Shown here piece by piece: positions 28,520-36,167 of a stretch of 64,000 nt of DNA. The stretch is taken from assembly GCF_037974355.1 (NCBI RefSeq), contig NZ_CP150235.1:4402001-4466000 (forward strand). The letters are read 5' to 3'. This DNA comes from Paenibacillus sp. FSL R5-0517. Lineage in GTDB: Bacteria; Bacillota; Bacilli; Paenibacillales; Paenibacillaceae. Each line of letters begins with the position of its first letter. Position 1 is the stretch's first letter. The notes beneath the pieces are model-generated. The model saw nothing but the letters and a program-made list of their open reading frames with translations, was not told where the DNA came from and ran no database searches. The position numbers were made by a program, and so were the translations under genes.

Positions 28520-28548
28520 TATACGACTTAAAAGAGCACCCAGTTAAG
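28520..28548 (-). promoter_or_regulatory. Cluster promoter P2
   Basis: Minus strand CTTAAC, 17 bases, CGTATAGAG. The -35 element lies in the loop of a terminator hairpin and the T-run forms part of the spacer. Confidence 0.8.
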
Positions 28549-28555
28549 GGTGCTC
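28531..28555 (-). terminator. Terminator after the 188-residue sigma factor gene, fused to P2
   Basis: Minus strand GAGCACCC, loop TTAACT, GGGTGCTC, then TTTTAA. Confidence 0.75.
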
Positions 28556-28621
28556 TCTCTGTTCTATGTAGGTTACTGAATCTATCTTCATCTAACTTAG
28601 GCTATTAATTGCCACTTATGA

Positions 28622-29188
28622 CTACAATGCTTCGTACTTCTCACGAATCGCTTTCCATAACTGGGATATACGTGCCTTGGATACACCTAGCATTCCTGCA
28701 ATCTCTACAAATTCATACCCCGAAGTCCGAAGTTTAAAGATTTGCTTCTCACGTTCGTTCAGCCTCATATTTTCCATAATATCTGTTACAAACTCAAAAT
28801 TCTCATATGCAAATCCAGCATGACCAAGCGCTAATGCAATATCTGAACTTTCCGATTCATCGCCACCACTCTGATCCGTGCACATGATCTGTACAGCGTT
28901 AACCACACTGAGATTTTTCTCAGACATGCACTTGCGGTACATGTCCTTAATTTTATTTTCGATAAGATGATCAACAAACGTCGACATTTTCGCTTTTTCT
29001 GCATCATACTTGTCCAGAGAATTAACCAATTTGATCATAATCTCCTGGGTTACATCTTCTTTCTCCATCCCTGCAAATGTTTTCCCTCTAAGCTTGTGAC
29101 GACACTTCTCCTGAGCTTTATTCAGGAACATGTCTATATCCCCAATCTCAAATAAATCATCAAAACCCATAGCAGTTGTAGCAGACAT
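28622..29188 (-). CDS. ECF-sized sigma factor, candidate master activator of the cluster
   Basis: 188 residues with region 2 (MEKEDVTQEIMIKLVNSL, YDAEKAKMSTFVDHLIENK, then DMYRK, about 40-80) and region 4 (LNEREKQIFKLRTSGYEF, then IAGMLGVSKARISQLWKAI, about 140-188); region 3 is absent. CGTATA in the cluster promoters is of the kind read by ECF factors, so this protein is the better candidate for them. A LexA box lies upstream, predicting induction by DNA damage. In PBSX of B. subtilis the Xpf sigma factor has a similar place in the circuit. ATG with GGGGGA nine bases upstream. Confidence 0.85.
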   Translation of the reverse strand: MSATTAMGFDDLFEIGDIDMFLNKAQEKCRHKLRGKTFAGMEKEDVTQEIMIKLVNSLDKYDAEKAKMSTFVDHLIENKIKDMYRKCMSEKNLSVVNAVQIMCTDQSGGDESESSDIALALGHAGFAYENFEFVTDIMENMRLNEREKQIFKLRTSGYEFVEIAGMLGVSKARISQLWKAIREKYEAL

Positions 29189-29203
29189 AATACATTTCCC
29201 CCA

Positions 29204-29231
29204 TTAACTTTTAATTATCGTCGGTCGTATA
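29204..29231 (+). promoter_or_regulatory. Opposite-strand cluster-type promoter
   Basis: Plus strand ATTAAC, 17 bases, CGTATA: a full match to the cluster motif, but pointing away from the sigma gene and antisense to its leader. It lacks the usual GAG after the -10. No credible gene follows on the plus strand. Confidence 0.45.
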
Positions 29232-29428
29232 CTTTCTTCACAATCTAGTTACTATCCAGCGTGATTTTACTATACATCACCCGCTATTGCTCCCTAAATC
29301 TCACATACCATATGTAGTCTTGTTACAAACAATTGAAACTAATAAGCCTAATTACATACAAACGATCAAAAAATCCCCCTTTGATCCGCCTCCTCATTCC
29401 CATCCTATTACATTCAGAATAACAAATG

Positions 29429-29442
29429 CGAACTAATGTTCG
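29429..29442. promoter_or_regulatory. LexA (SOS) box upstream of the sigma factor gene
   Basis: CGAACTAATGTTCG is a perfect match to the Bacillus LexA site CGAAC-N4-GTTCG. On the minus strand it sits in the spacer of a possible sigma-A promoter, TTGCGA, 18 bases, TATTCT, so LexA binding would block it. Confidence 0.85.
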
Positions 29443-29486
29443 CAACATTTATTTATTTCGTTCGCTTATATGCCTTTTACTGACTA

Positions 29487-29514
29487 TATACGAAGTATAC
29501 GGTGAAAGGTAAAG
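29487..29514 (-). promoter_or_regulatory. Weak cluster-type promoter upstream of the LexA box
   Basis: Minus strand CTTTAC, 16 bases, CGTATATAG; one mismatch to TTAAC. It could give autoregulation of the sigma gene about 300 bases downstream. Confidence 0.35.
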
Positions 29515-29525
29515 CAGCATTTTTT

Positions 29526-29592
29526 ACAAACAAAAAGACCAACACAGAGCGCACCACTGGAAAATACCAAAATGGTGGAATGTGTCGGTCTT
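29526..29592 (-). terminator. Long hairpin terminator after the P3 unit
   Basis: Minus strand AGACCGACACA pairs with TGTGTTGGTCT (one mismatch), with an inner CACCA/TGGTG stem, then TTTTTGTTTG. Confidence 0.65.
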
Positions 29593-29785
29593 GGTCTGAC
29601 ATCTATTTCGTCCCAATTACCGAAGATATGGCCTTCAAGTTCTTTAACAAGGTTATAGGCTTCGTCAAGATTATTAATCTATTCAATCGCCATAAGGGTA
29701 GTATAAGGAAATATGTAGGATATTGTCAACAACAAAAATTAGTTCCTAAGAACCTGTATAGTATTCAAAATTTAGTTAATAGGAC

Positions 29786-30202
29786 TTAAGGCATGTTTAT
29801 CTCATCATTTTTCAGCAGCACTTCAACATCCTTGTTCATCTTGAAGACTGTAATCTGTTCTGCAAAATCAGGGCCAAAAAATGTTGTTTCGATGTCTTCG
29901 ATCTTCAGACCCATGTTGATATAGGAGAAAACGGGGTTGAAATTTTCTCTCATCATATGTGCTAGCTTCATCTTGTATTCGGCGAAAATTTGACTTGAGT
30001 GTGATTGCATATGTTCCAGCATGAATGCTTCAGGCTTGGTGAATTTTGCTGTAAACTTTAAGATGATAAAATGATTCATGATAGAGACTCTGGTATCTAC
30101 CGGCCCGCGTTCAGTAAAATCTTTTCTTATTCTGGATGCCAACTTTGCGAGCTCTCTTTCCAAGTCTTTTATCTCAATGTCCCATCCCTCCTTGCCAATC
30201 AT
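29786..30202 (-). CDS. DUF2294-like protein
   Basis: 138 residues. LERELAKLASRIRKDFTERG, PVDTRVSIMNHFIILKF and MGLKIEDIETTFFGPDF resemble the DUF2294 family of Bacillales, whose function is not established. It is a helical-then-beta protein with no membrane segment. The start is uncertain: ATG at 30202 has AGAAGGGT upstream, an ATG at 30226 has none, and a strong GGAGGG further in would point to a non-canonical start about ten codons later. The 230 bases upstream (30203-30432) hold only a weak CCCCAAG/TTGGGG-type hairpin. Confidence 0.55.
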   Translation of the reverse strand: MIGKEGWDIEIKDLERELAKLASRIRKDFTERGPVDTRVSIMNHFIILKFTAKFTKPEAFMLEHMQSHSSQIFAEYKMKLAHMMRENFNPVFSYINMGLKIEDIETTFFGPDFAEQITVFKMNKDVEVLLKNDEINMP

Positions 30203-30432
30203 CCTGACCCTTCTGCTGCTGAACATATGAATTCAACCTAGTTTAATCAAAACTACTTGTACAAGACAAGTTTCAATGGATGCATTAAATCAAGTCACGT
30301 TCATCTTTTCATGAAAAAGGAATAGACCCCAGAACTAGGCTTGGGGTATATCACTTTATTAACTATATTTTATAATTATTCAAATAAATTAGCAGTTGAT
30401 GCTGAAAAGCTAACATTAGTTAGCGTAAACGC

Positions 30433-30630
30433 TTAATTTATCATTTCATTGGTAAGCTCTATTTTGAGCAGGCTAAACGCGACCAGGTTCAAAGCGACAG
30501 TGGCTCCATAGTCTCTTTCGATCAAATCGAATGCTTCTTCGGTTGCTCCAACCAGATCCTCCTTATCCGAAGTCATCTCGGTAGTCACAATTTCCTCATC
30601 ATTCAGTGCGAAGGTCAGTCTGTACAGCAT
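30433..30630 (-). CDS. Hypothetical small protein
   Basis: 65 residues (MLYRLTFALNDEEIV), acidic, a short beta hairpin then helix by appearance. AAGGAGGGG precedes the ATG by six bases. The start lies inside the end of the upstream gene, overlapping by 32 bases in another frame, which suggests coupling. No family recognised. Confidence 0.6.
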   Translation of the reverse strand: MLYRLTFALNDEEIVTTEMTSDKEDLVGATEEAFDLIERDYGATVALNLVAFSLLKIELTNEMIN

Positions 30631-30922
30631 CTGTATTCCCCTCCTTAGAAGTCAATTCAATGTTTCGTACATCCGTAAGATCAATGATATGAACCACATC
30701 GTCTGTATCTTCCAGCGTGATCGATTTCCCCTCGTTCTTGTGTTTAGTGAAAAGTCGTCGATATTCTTGCTTAACCTCATCCGCTGTTAACGGGATTTCA
30801 CGTACGACCTTATCCGAATCTTTCTCTTTCTGTTGTAATCTAGGATTATCTTCTATCCAGTTCACCGTTTTTTTCTTCCCACTTCCCTTGAAATAGAAAT
30901 GAGCAGTCAGTTCAATATTCAT
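30599..30922 (-). CDS. Hypothetical protein
   Basis: 107 residues, charged (MNIELTAHFYFKGSGKKKTV), with no recognised motif. GGGAGGT precedes the ATG. It is the first gene after promoter P3, followed by the 65-residue and DUF2294-like genes. Confidence 0.6.
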   Translation of the reverse strand: MNIELTAHFYFKGSGKKKTVNWIEDNPRLQQKEKDSDKVVREIPLTADEVKQEYRRLFTKHKNEGKSITLEDTDDVVHIIDLTDVRNIELTSKEGNTDAVQTDLRTE

Positions 30923-30967
30923 CGTACACTACCTCCCGAAATAATTACGTTCTCATACTACTTTCTC

Positions 30968-30995
30968 TATACGACTTGATCAGCCAAGTGTTAAT
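30968..30995 (-). promoter_or_regulatory. Cluster promoter P3
   Basis: Minus strand ATTAAC, 16 bases, CGTATAGAG. The spacer holds a small palindrome ACTTG/CAAGT. It lies 46 bases before the start codon at 30922. Confidence 0.85.
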
Positions 30996-31042
30996 GCTAG
31001 TCTTCATATGGTGATGGATATACACTAATAACTTCATTGTTA

Positions 31043-31073
31043 AAAGAAAAAAGGACAGCATATGCTGTCCTTC
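31043..31073 (-). terminator. Terminator after the P4 unit
   Basis: Perfect 11-base-pair palindrome AAGGACAGCAT/ATGCTGTCCTT followed by TTTTC on the minus strand, five bases past the stop codon at 31078. Confidence 0.9.
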
Positions 31074-31077
31074 CGTA

Positions 31078-31992
31078 TTAATATTTCTTAACCGCTATGC
31101 GATTGCCGAATGAGTCATATATATATTGAAAGTTGGTTTGAATAGGTGTTGTTCCCATTCTGGCGATGGACTTCGCCACCAATCTTCCCTCATTATCATA
31201 ATGATAAATGACATCAACCAAAGGTGGGAGTTGCACGAAGTCCAGACCGTCATATCGATAAATCTCACCAATGGAAATGACCAAGAAGGAATCACCCTTT
31301 GCGTAACCTTCTGAAGAAGTCGGCATGGTCAGCACAGGTTCTCTAACCAGCTGCTCGGTGTAGTTGTCCGTAACGACTTGTCTAATAACTCTTCCCTGCA
31401 TGTCAAAAGCAAAATATGTAACCACATCGGTATAATCCACCAAGTCACTGATCGATTCCCACGGATCCATGACACTCAGGCGTTTTCGTTCCCCCCAAGT
31501 CATGCTCACATGGATCTCTCCATCACTAATCATATCGGCACTATGTGTATCAGGATGTGTGTAATGATTGGCCTCGCGCTCAATGTTGGACAATTTCTCA
31601 CGTTCATCCAGTGTCATGATAACATTATGAGCTCCATCTGTTAGCATATCAGCACTGTGTGTATCAGGATGGTTGTAGATCACCGTTCTGGTACCATTAA
31701 GATTAATGGTTCCATTCTCCGGATGGTTTGAAACTCGATCACCACCCACCTTTACATATTCCCCGCTGCTGTATGTATAGGTCGTTGATTCATTCTGATT
31801 GCTTGAGTCTTGGCGTACCAGATATAATCTTCCTGCTTCACCTACGGTGGGCAGTTCTGTTTTGAGTCTGACCGAGACCACGTTTCCTACTGACACCGCG
31901 TCCAATCTGCCGTCAAGTGAGGCATAAGAATCCCTGGCTTGTTTAACTTCACGTTCTACTTTGGCAGCTTTGCTGAATGAAACAATATCCAT
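31078..31992 (-). CDS. Tail-fibre-like protein with YD-type C-terminus
   Basis: 304 residues. An N-terminal helix, then a fibre-type beta region, two copies of HPDTHSADM (about 110 and 146) of the kind seen in phage fibre shafts, and a C-terminal pair of YD/RHS-like hairpins (YHYDNEGRLVAKSI, YDSFGNRIAVKKY). Probably a structural appendage. Last gene of the P4 unit; GGAGGGG precedes the ATG. Confidence 0.65.
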   Translation of the reverse strand: MDIVSFSKAAKVEREVKQARDSYASLDGRLDAVSVGNVVSVRLKTELPTVGEAGRLYLVRQDSSNQNESTTYTYSSGEYVKVGGDRVSNHPENGTINLNGTRTVIYNHPDTHSADMLTDGAHNVIMTLDEREKLSNIEREANHYTHPDTHSADMISDGEIHVSMTWGERKRLSVMDPWESISDLVDYTDVVTYFAFDMQGRVIRQVVTDNYTEQLVREPVLTMPTSSEGYAKGDSFLVISIGEIYRYDGLDFVQLPPLVDVIYHYDNEGRLVAKSIARMGTTPIQTNFQYIYDSFGNRIAVKKY

Positions 31993-32006
31993 GTGGTGGT
32001 CCCCTC

Positions 32007-32402
32007 CTACCTCGTAGTCAAGCCAACGACCTCAATATCGAAGTTGGCCACATCTGTACCCAGATTTTTTAACGACAAGTGAAGTGTTGAAGTCCCATCT
32101 ACGTCCTCATATGGCAAATCGATCATATCATAGATCCCTTCCATAAAATTCCCCGTTGAGTATTGGGCATTGTTGAAATAGAGAACTTCTGGATGTGGAC
32201 CGGCACTGTTCAACACATGGACTTCCACATTCGTCTCTCTGGACGGGATGACTCTGATCGTTTTGATCATGAATCGAGGATGTTCCATGGGAATATCAAT
32301 CATGGCCTTCGCCCCACCGCCAACATACTCTACTCTTTGGGCAAACGATACCGGCAATAGCACTTTTCTCATCTCCTCCATCAGTTTCCATGTCCTGTTC
32401 AA
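32007..32402 (-). CDS. Hypothetical small structural protein
   Basis: 131 residues, mostly beta by appearance (FMIKTIRVIPSRETNVEVHV). TTG start overlapping the upstream stop, with AAGGAGGG seven bases before it. No family recognised; position within the fibre genes suggests an appendage or adaptor. Confidence 0.55.
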   Translation of the reverse strand: MNRTWKLMEEMRKVLLPVSFAQRVEYVGGGAKAMIDIPMEHPRFMIKTIRVIPSRETNVEVHVLNSAGPHPEVLYFNNAQYSTGNFMEGIYDMIDLPYEDVDGTSTLHLSLKNLGTDVANFDIEVVGLTTR

Positions 32403-32965
32403 GAGTCTTCCCTCCTTCTAGGAATATGTGTACCCGGATACCGTCGTGGACGAAGATGATTGCCAGAAGTGTTGCCACTTCCGCTGTAAGACCAATCCCC
32501 CCACGTTTTCCCAATTAACCCCGCCTGCTGGGTAGGAATCTTGACCTTAATACACCAATCGAGCCCCGCAAAATTTTGTTTTGCTCTTAGTCCTCTTATG
32601 GTTTCTCGAATTAAACCTACTCCACTGGATTGGGTCAAAAATTTATGCTTCAGTATCATATTTTTTTCATTAGGAACTCCCACGCTGGTTCGTGGCCCAT
32701 AAATATACTTATCTGTAACGTATCCAATCAAAAGATCGTTATGGTTGTCCAGTACCCTCCATGTACCCCAGCGATAGATGTCAATTAATTCTGCCGTAGT
32801 TGATAACGTTCCTAATGAATAGACCATTTCCTTACCCTCAATGTTTAACGGAACAGCATCCAGATCGTATCCAATGCCATGGAGGACCACTGCCTTACTC
32901 TGGGTAAAAATAGAACCGCTCTCGGCGGTCCCTACAACTTTCCCTTGATGTATTGCCATGTCCAT
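32399..32965 (-). CDS. Hypothetical fibre-region protein
   Basis: 188 residues. Beta-rich N-terminal part, basic C-terminus (RPRRYPGTHIPRRRED). No recognised family. AAGGTGG precedes the ATG, and the stop overlaps the next start. Confidence 0.55.
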   Translation of the reverse strand: MDMAIHQGKVVGTAESGSIFTQSKAVVLHGIGYDLDAVPLNIEGKEMVYSLGTLSTTAELIDIYRWGTWRVLDNHNDLLIGYVTDKYIYGPRTSVGVPNEKNMILKHKFLTQSSGVGLIRETIRGLRAKQNFAGLDWCIKVKIPTQQAGLIGKTWGDWSYSGSGNTSGNHLRPRRYPGTHIPRRREDS

Positions 32966-32973
32966 TCACCACC

Positions 32974-33765
32974 TTAATTCATCAGGACAGCAACCGTAGC
33001 TCCTGATAAGAAGCTTTGTCCACCAATCGATAGAGAGTATACCTTATATGTTTTGGTGCCCACTTTGATCTCATCTCCATGAGAAACTCCGGCAGAAGGT
33101 ACCGCATAGATATCAATAAGTTCGCCTCTCGGTCCTTCCACACCATTACACATAATAACCGGAGCAAGATGATAAAGGGACCCCCATCCTGGATTAACAG
33201 GAAGCATGGCAGAGTAAGCATCATATATGTTATTCACCATCTGTTTATCTTTATCACGCAACGTCCGGATCCCGTTATCTCCGTTGTAGCTGAGGCCTAC
33301 ACTCAAACTCGAGGAATCTGTCTCTGTGGCATACCTGTTCAGAATTCCAAAGTAACCCAGATTGGATATACCGGTAACCGAGTTCACATCCCCCTGCAAA
33401 TAAATAATAATTCGGTTGGGTTGAACTGAAACTTGGTAATCAATTAATAGATTCGTATCAACGGCACTCGTATGACATAGGAAGTCCTTCTTCACTTCGG
33501 CTCTGCCTAAGGGAATACTGCCATCTGTTGCCATCACATCTTCAGCCACACTCACAGTCAATGTGTTTCCCGTTGTTCCCTTCGTGTTCCCAACCTCAAG
33601 TCTGAAGAACAGTTTATCTGAACCCGTTGTGCCCACCGATTTCAACACGATCACACTCGCTGTCTCGTAAAAAATGGACCATGGAGATCCCGCAATCGTT
33701 TTAAATCCCTGAACAATATTCGCGAATAATTCATTCATCTTCACTTTGCCTGTGAAATTAGCCAT
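32974..33765 (-). CDS. Member 1 of the five-paralogue appendage family
   Basis: 263 residues. The C-terminal half carries the shared block seen in four other genes here: YHLAPVIMCNGVEGPRGE followed by a DE-containing turn and Y-K-V-Y. The first half is beta-rich and contains IIIYLQGD, matching the hydrophobic strand plus GDP/GE of the paralogues. Shortest and most diverged member. Likely a receptor-binding or baseplate-decorating protein, by context only. Confidence 0.6.
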   Translation of the reverse strand: MANFTGKVKMNELFANIVQGFKTIAGSPWSIFYETASVIVLKSVGTTGSDKLFFRLEVGNTKGTTGNTLTVSVAEDVMATDGSIPLGRAEVKKDFLCHTSAVDTNLLIDYQVSVQPNRIIIYLQGDVNSVTGISNLGYFGILNRYATETDSSSLSVGLSYNGDNGIRTLRDKDKQMVNNIYDAYSAMLPVNPGWGSLYHLAPVIMCNGVEGPRGELIDIYAVPSAGVSHGDEIKVGTKTYKVYSLSIGGQSFLSGATVAVLMN

Positions 33766-33781
33766 CCCTCATCGACACCTC

Positions 33782-34735
33782 CTATATTTGGAAAAGTAAA
33801 GCTCTCTGCCCCCCACCAAGCAGTCGGGCACCATGGAAGAACTTTGGTCTTGAATACACTGGAACTTGGTTCGAATTGTAGTAATAACGTCCATAGTCTG
33901 TATTCGGGTAATCCTGATCTACGACATGAAAGACGTAGTACTTGCCATCATTGCCAAGATCGAGGATCGATCCGTCCGGGTGCTGTGCACTGTTTTTAAA
34001 TACAATGGAGCGCATACCCTTGAATTCACCCCTAGCCCCTTCAGATGGATGATAGACCATGAAAGGTGTAACATAATATCTGGAACCCACACCTGGGGAA
34101 GGAATCGACTCTGTTCCAAAATTATAAAGTGCATACTCCGTTCCATTCCGTGAAGTCATAACCACACCCCTCGGTGTATCGTATTGATCTGTTATGTTGT
34201 TATCCGAAGCGGATAAAGGCATATGTGGGAAAACGCCATAAAATTTATTGGCAATCGCCGGGTCTTCTTGCTCTAGTGGCTGGCATTTGCCTAGGAATAT
34301 TCGTACTGGGTACGCTCGTTCCGGGTAATTCAGACTTTCTCCATGGATAAACAGGATGTCCTCATTCGTAATTACAGACCACTTATAGTTCACATTGTAC
34401 TGCACGTTATGACACAAAAATGGCGTTTCCGTCATGAATTTATCCGTGTCCACGGGCGGATTTACGAATAGATCTGGTGATGCCACATTGTTTCCCAGGT
34501 TCTTCAGTCCCCAGCGAATGTTGACTCCTCTGGCGTGCGCCCATACACACATGGTAAAACGCATGGATATATTTTTTTTATTGGTAAGCAGCGCATTACC
34601 CCAGTTGGCGTAAGTCGTTTCGGCCGTATGTAGGGTATCCCAGTAAGGATCAAGTGCATCTTTCAATGTGTTAACAAGTGTTGAAGTAAATAAGCTTAGC
34701 GTACTGGTAAACTCGTGTCTGCGAATCATGGTCAT
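33782..34735 (-). CDS. Member 2 of the five-paralogue appendage family
   Basis: 317 residues, closely similar to its neighbour at 34739: both have R-R-x-E-F near the start, AYPVRIFLGK, a TSRNGTEYALYNF segment, YYVTPFMVYHPSEGARGE, DGSILDLG and a final LLGGGQRALLFQI. The pair looks like a recent tandem duplication. Role inferred from position among fibre genes. AAGGAGGT precedes the ATG. Confidence 0.65.
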   Translation of the reverse strand: MTMIRRHEFTSTLSLFTSTLVNTLKDALDPYWDTLHTAETTYANWGNALLTNKKNISMRFTMCVWAHARGVNIRWGLKNLGNNVASPDLFVNPPVDTDKFMTETPFLCHNVQYNVNYKWSVITNEDILFIHGESLNYPERAYPVRIFLGKCQPLEQEDPAIANKFYGVFPHMPLSASDNNITDQYDTPRGVVMTSRNGTEYALYNFGTESIPSPGVGSRYYVTPFMVYHPSEGARGEFKGMRSIVFKNSAQHPDGSILDLGNDGKYYVFHVVDQDYPNTDYGRYYYNSNQVPVYSRPKFFHGARLLGGGQRALLFQI

Positions 34736-34738
34736 GCC

Positions 34739-35800
34739 CTACACCTCCTTCTCAATTTCGAAAAGCAGCACCCGCTGCCCGCCGCCGAGGAGTAAGGGGG
34801 AGTCAAAGAAATAGGGTTGGCCATTGTAGTAAGCTCCATTGCTTGCATAAAAACCTTGATGTGTTGCGGGATGCTGCTGGTTCATAACATGAAAAACATA
34901 ATAGCGTTCGTCTCCAAGATCTAGAATAGAACCATCGGGATACATACCTGCATCCCTCAAAACAGCTGTTCTAATACCATAAAACTCTCCACGAACACCT
35001 TCTGATTCATGCCATACATAGAAGGGCGAAACAAAGTACCTCCCACCCAAACCCGGAGAAGAGACTTGAGAACTTGTTGAAAAGTGATATAAAGCATTGG
35101 CTGTGCCGTTTCTTGATGTTCTCACATAGCCTCGCCCTGTACTAAACTTTAATTCGTCGTCCGACATGTTCAACCCTAGAGGATAATGTCCGAAAACGCC
35201 TACAAAATCGTTAGCTACTAAAGGGTCCTCATTTTCGAAAGGTTTCAATTTTCCGAGATACAATCTTACTGGATACGCTACGTCAGTAGCATTCTGTGGT
35301 TCACCTAACATGAAAATATAATGCTGTGAGCTGAATAAGCTCCATTTCCAGTATACATTTGGGGCAGTGCTTCTGTCCGAATAGGCCTCATTGATGCAGG
35401 TATTTAGTGGTATTTCTGACACAGCGCCTACTTCAGTATAAAGATCAGGTTTCACTACTGAGCCATTGTTTCTATATCCAGTTCTAAGTAAATAACTCCG
35501 TGTGTAGTCATTAGTATAATAATTAGTATAAAATCTTGAGATGTTCATACTTATTGTAAAAAATAAACTTGGATCATTCTTATTTTTTGCCGTTATCGTT
35601 CCTTGGTTTCCTGTAAATCTACTGGTACTATTCCAGCTTCTTGGAATCGAGTATTCATTCGTTGTATTGTAATCCCATTCCCAGTTGGTATCTCCATATA
35701 ACTCTTGACTTACAATTTTATAGAGTTCTGAAATAAATGTGGACGAGTAAGAATAAAACTCGTATCTTCGTAGCGCGCTTAGTAGAATGTTCTCAGCCAC
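34739..35800 (-). CDS. Member 3 of the five-paralogue appendage family
   Basis: 353 residues. Shares AYPVRLYLGK, TSRNGTANALYHF, YFVSPFYVWHESEGVRGE, DGSILDLG and LLLGGGQRVLLFEI with member 2. GTG start with AAGGAGGT six bases upstream. No enzyme motif is visible, so binding rather than catalysis is likely. Confidence 0.65.
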   Translation of the reverse strand: MAENILLSALRRYEFYSYSSTFISELYKIVSQELYGDTNWEWDYNTTNEYSIPRSWNSTSRFTGNQGTITAKNKNDPSLFFTISMNISRFYTNYYTNDYTRSYLLRTGYRNNGSVVKPDLYTEVGAVSEIPLNTCINEAYSDRSTAPNVYWKWSLFSSQHYIFMLGEPQNATDVAYPVRLYLGKLKPFENEDPLVANDFVGVFGHYPLGLNMSDDELKFSTGRGYVRTSRNGTANALYHFSTSSQVSSPGLGGRYFVSPFYVWHESEGVRGEFYGIRTAVLRDAGMYPDGSILDLGDERYYVFHVMNQQHPATHQGFYASNGAYYNGQPYFFDSPLLLGGGQRVLLFEIEKEV

Positions 35801-35812
35801 TCTAATACCTCC

Positions 35813-36166
35813 TTAAGTCCCGAATCTTAAACTCATATCACGAAAAATATGTTCCTTAATAACAGTAAACAAGACTGTTTTCACCATGTCGCTTCTCTCA
35901 TTTATGAGATTCTCTTGATAAGACTGTTCTTTGTCCCCAACTCCATGCTCTGTCTCCAAACCACTAGCAGCAGCCTCATGAATTTCAGGTAGCCCTTTCA
36001 GTGAAGGCAGAAATTTATGAGCCACATTATCAAACAGAATATTGCTCTCAAAAGCAAAGATCAGAATTTCAATCTCCTCTGTACTGTATGGCTCCGAGTG
36101 ATTGCCCACTAATTTATCCATAATGGTATGTAGAGCAAATTTCACATCCTGCACGGTCCTCGTCAC
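35813..36166 (-). CDS. Hypothetical helical protein
   Basis: 117 residues, all helical by appearance (MTRTVQDVKFALHTIMDKLV). GTG start a few bases after the upstream stop. Could be a fibre chaperone or adaptor because it sits between fibre genes; no family recognised. Confidence 0.5.
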   Translation of the reverse strand: MTRTVQDVKFALHTIMDKLVGNHSEPYSTEEIEILIFAFESNILFDNVAHKFLPSLKGLPEIHEAAASGLETEHGVGDKEQSYQENLINERSDMVKTVLFTVIKEHIFRDMSLRFGT

Positions 36167-36167
36167 G

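Larger units (their letters stand above)
29189..29785. other. Regulatory intergenic region of the sigma factor gene
   Basis: 597 bases without a convincing gene. On the minus strand it holds, in order of transcription, the end-of-unit hairpin of the 29786-30922 genes, a weak cluster-type promoter, the LexA box, a sigma-A-like promoter, a hairpin at 29363-29385 (GATCAAA/TTTGATC) and about 230 bases of leader before the sigma gene. A plus-strand cluster-type promoter lies at 29204-29231. A GTG-initiated frame at 29502-29789 (+) runs through the hairpin and is not credited. Confidence 0.7.

Noticed and set aside
29502..29789. 95-codon plus-strand frame starting GTG
   Set aside because: It runs through the terminator-like hairpin at 29526-29592, lacks a ribosome binding site and resembles no protein family.
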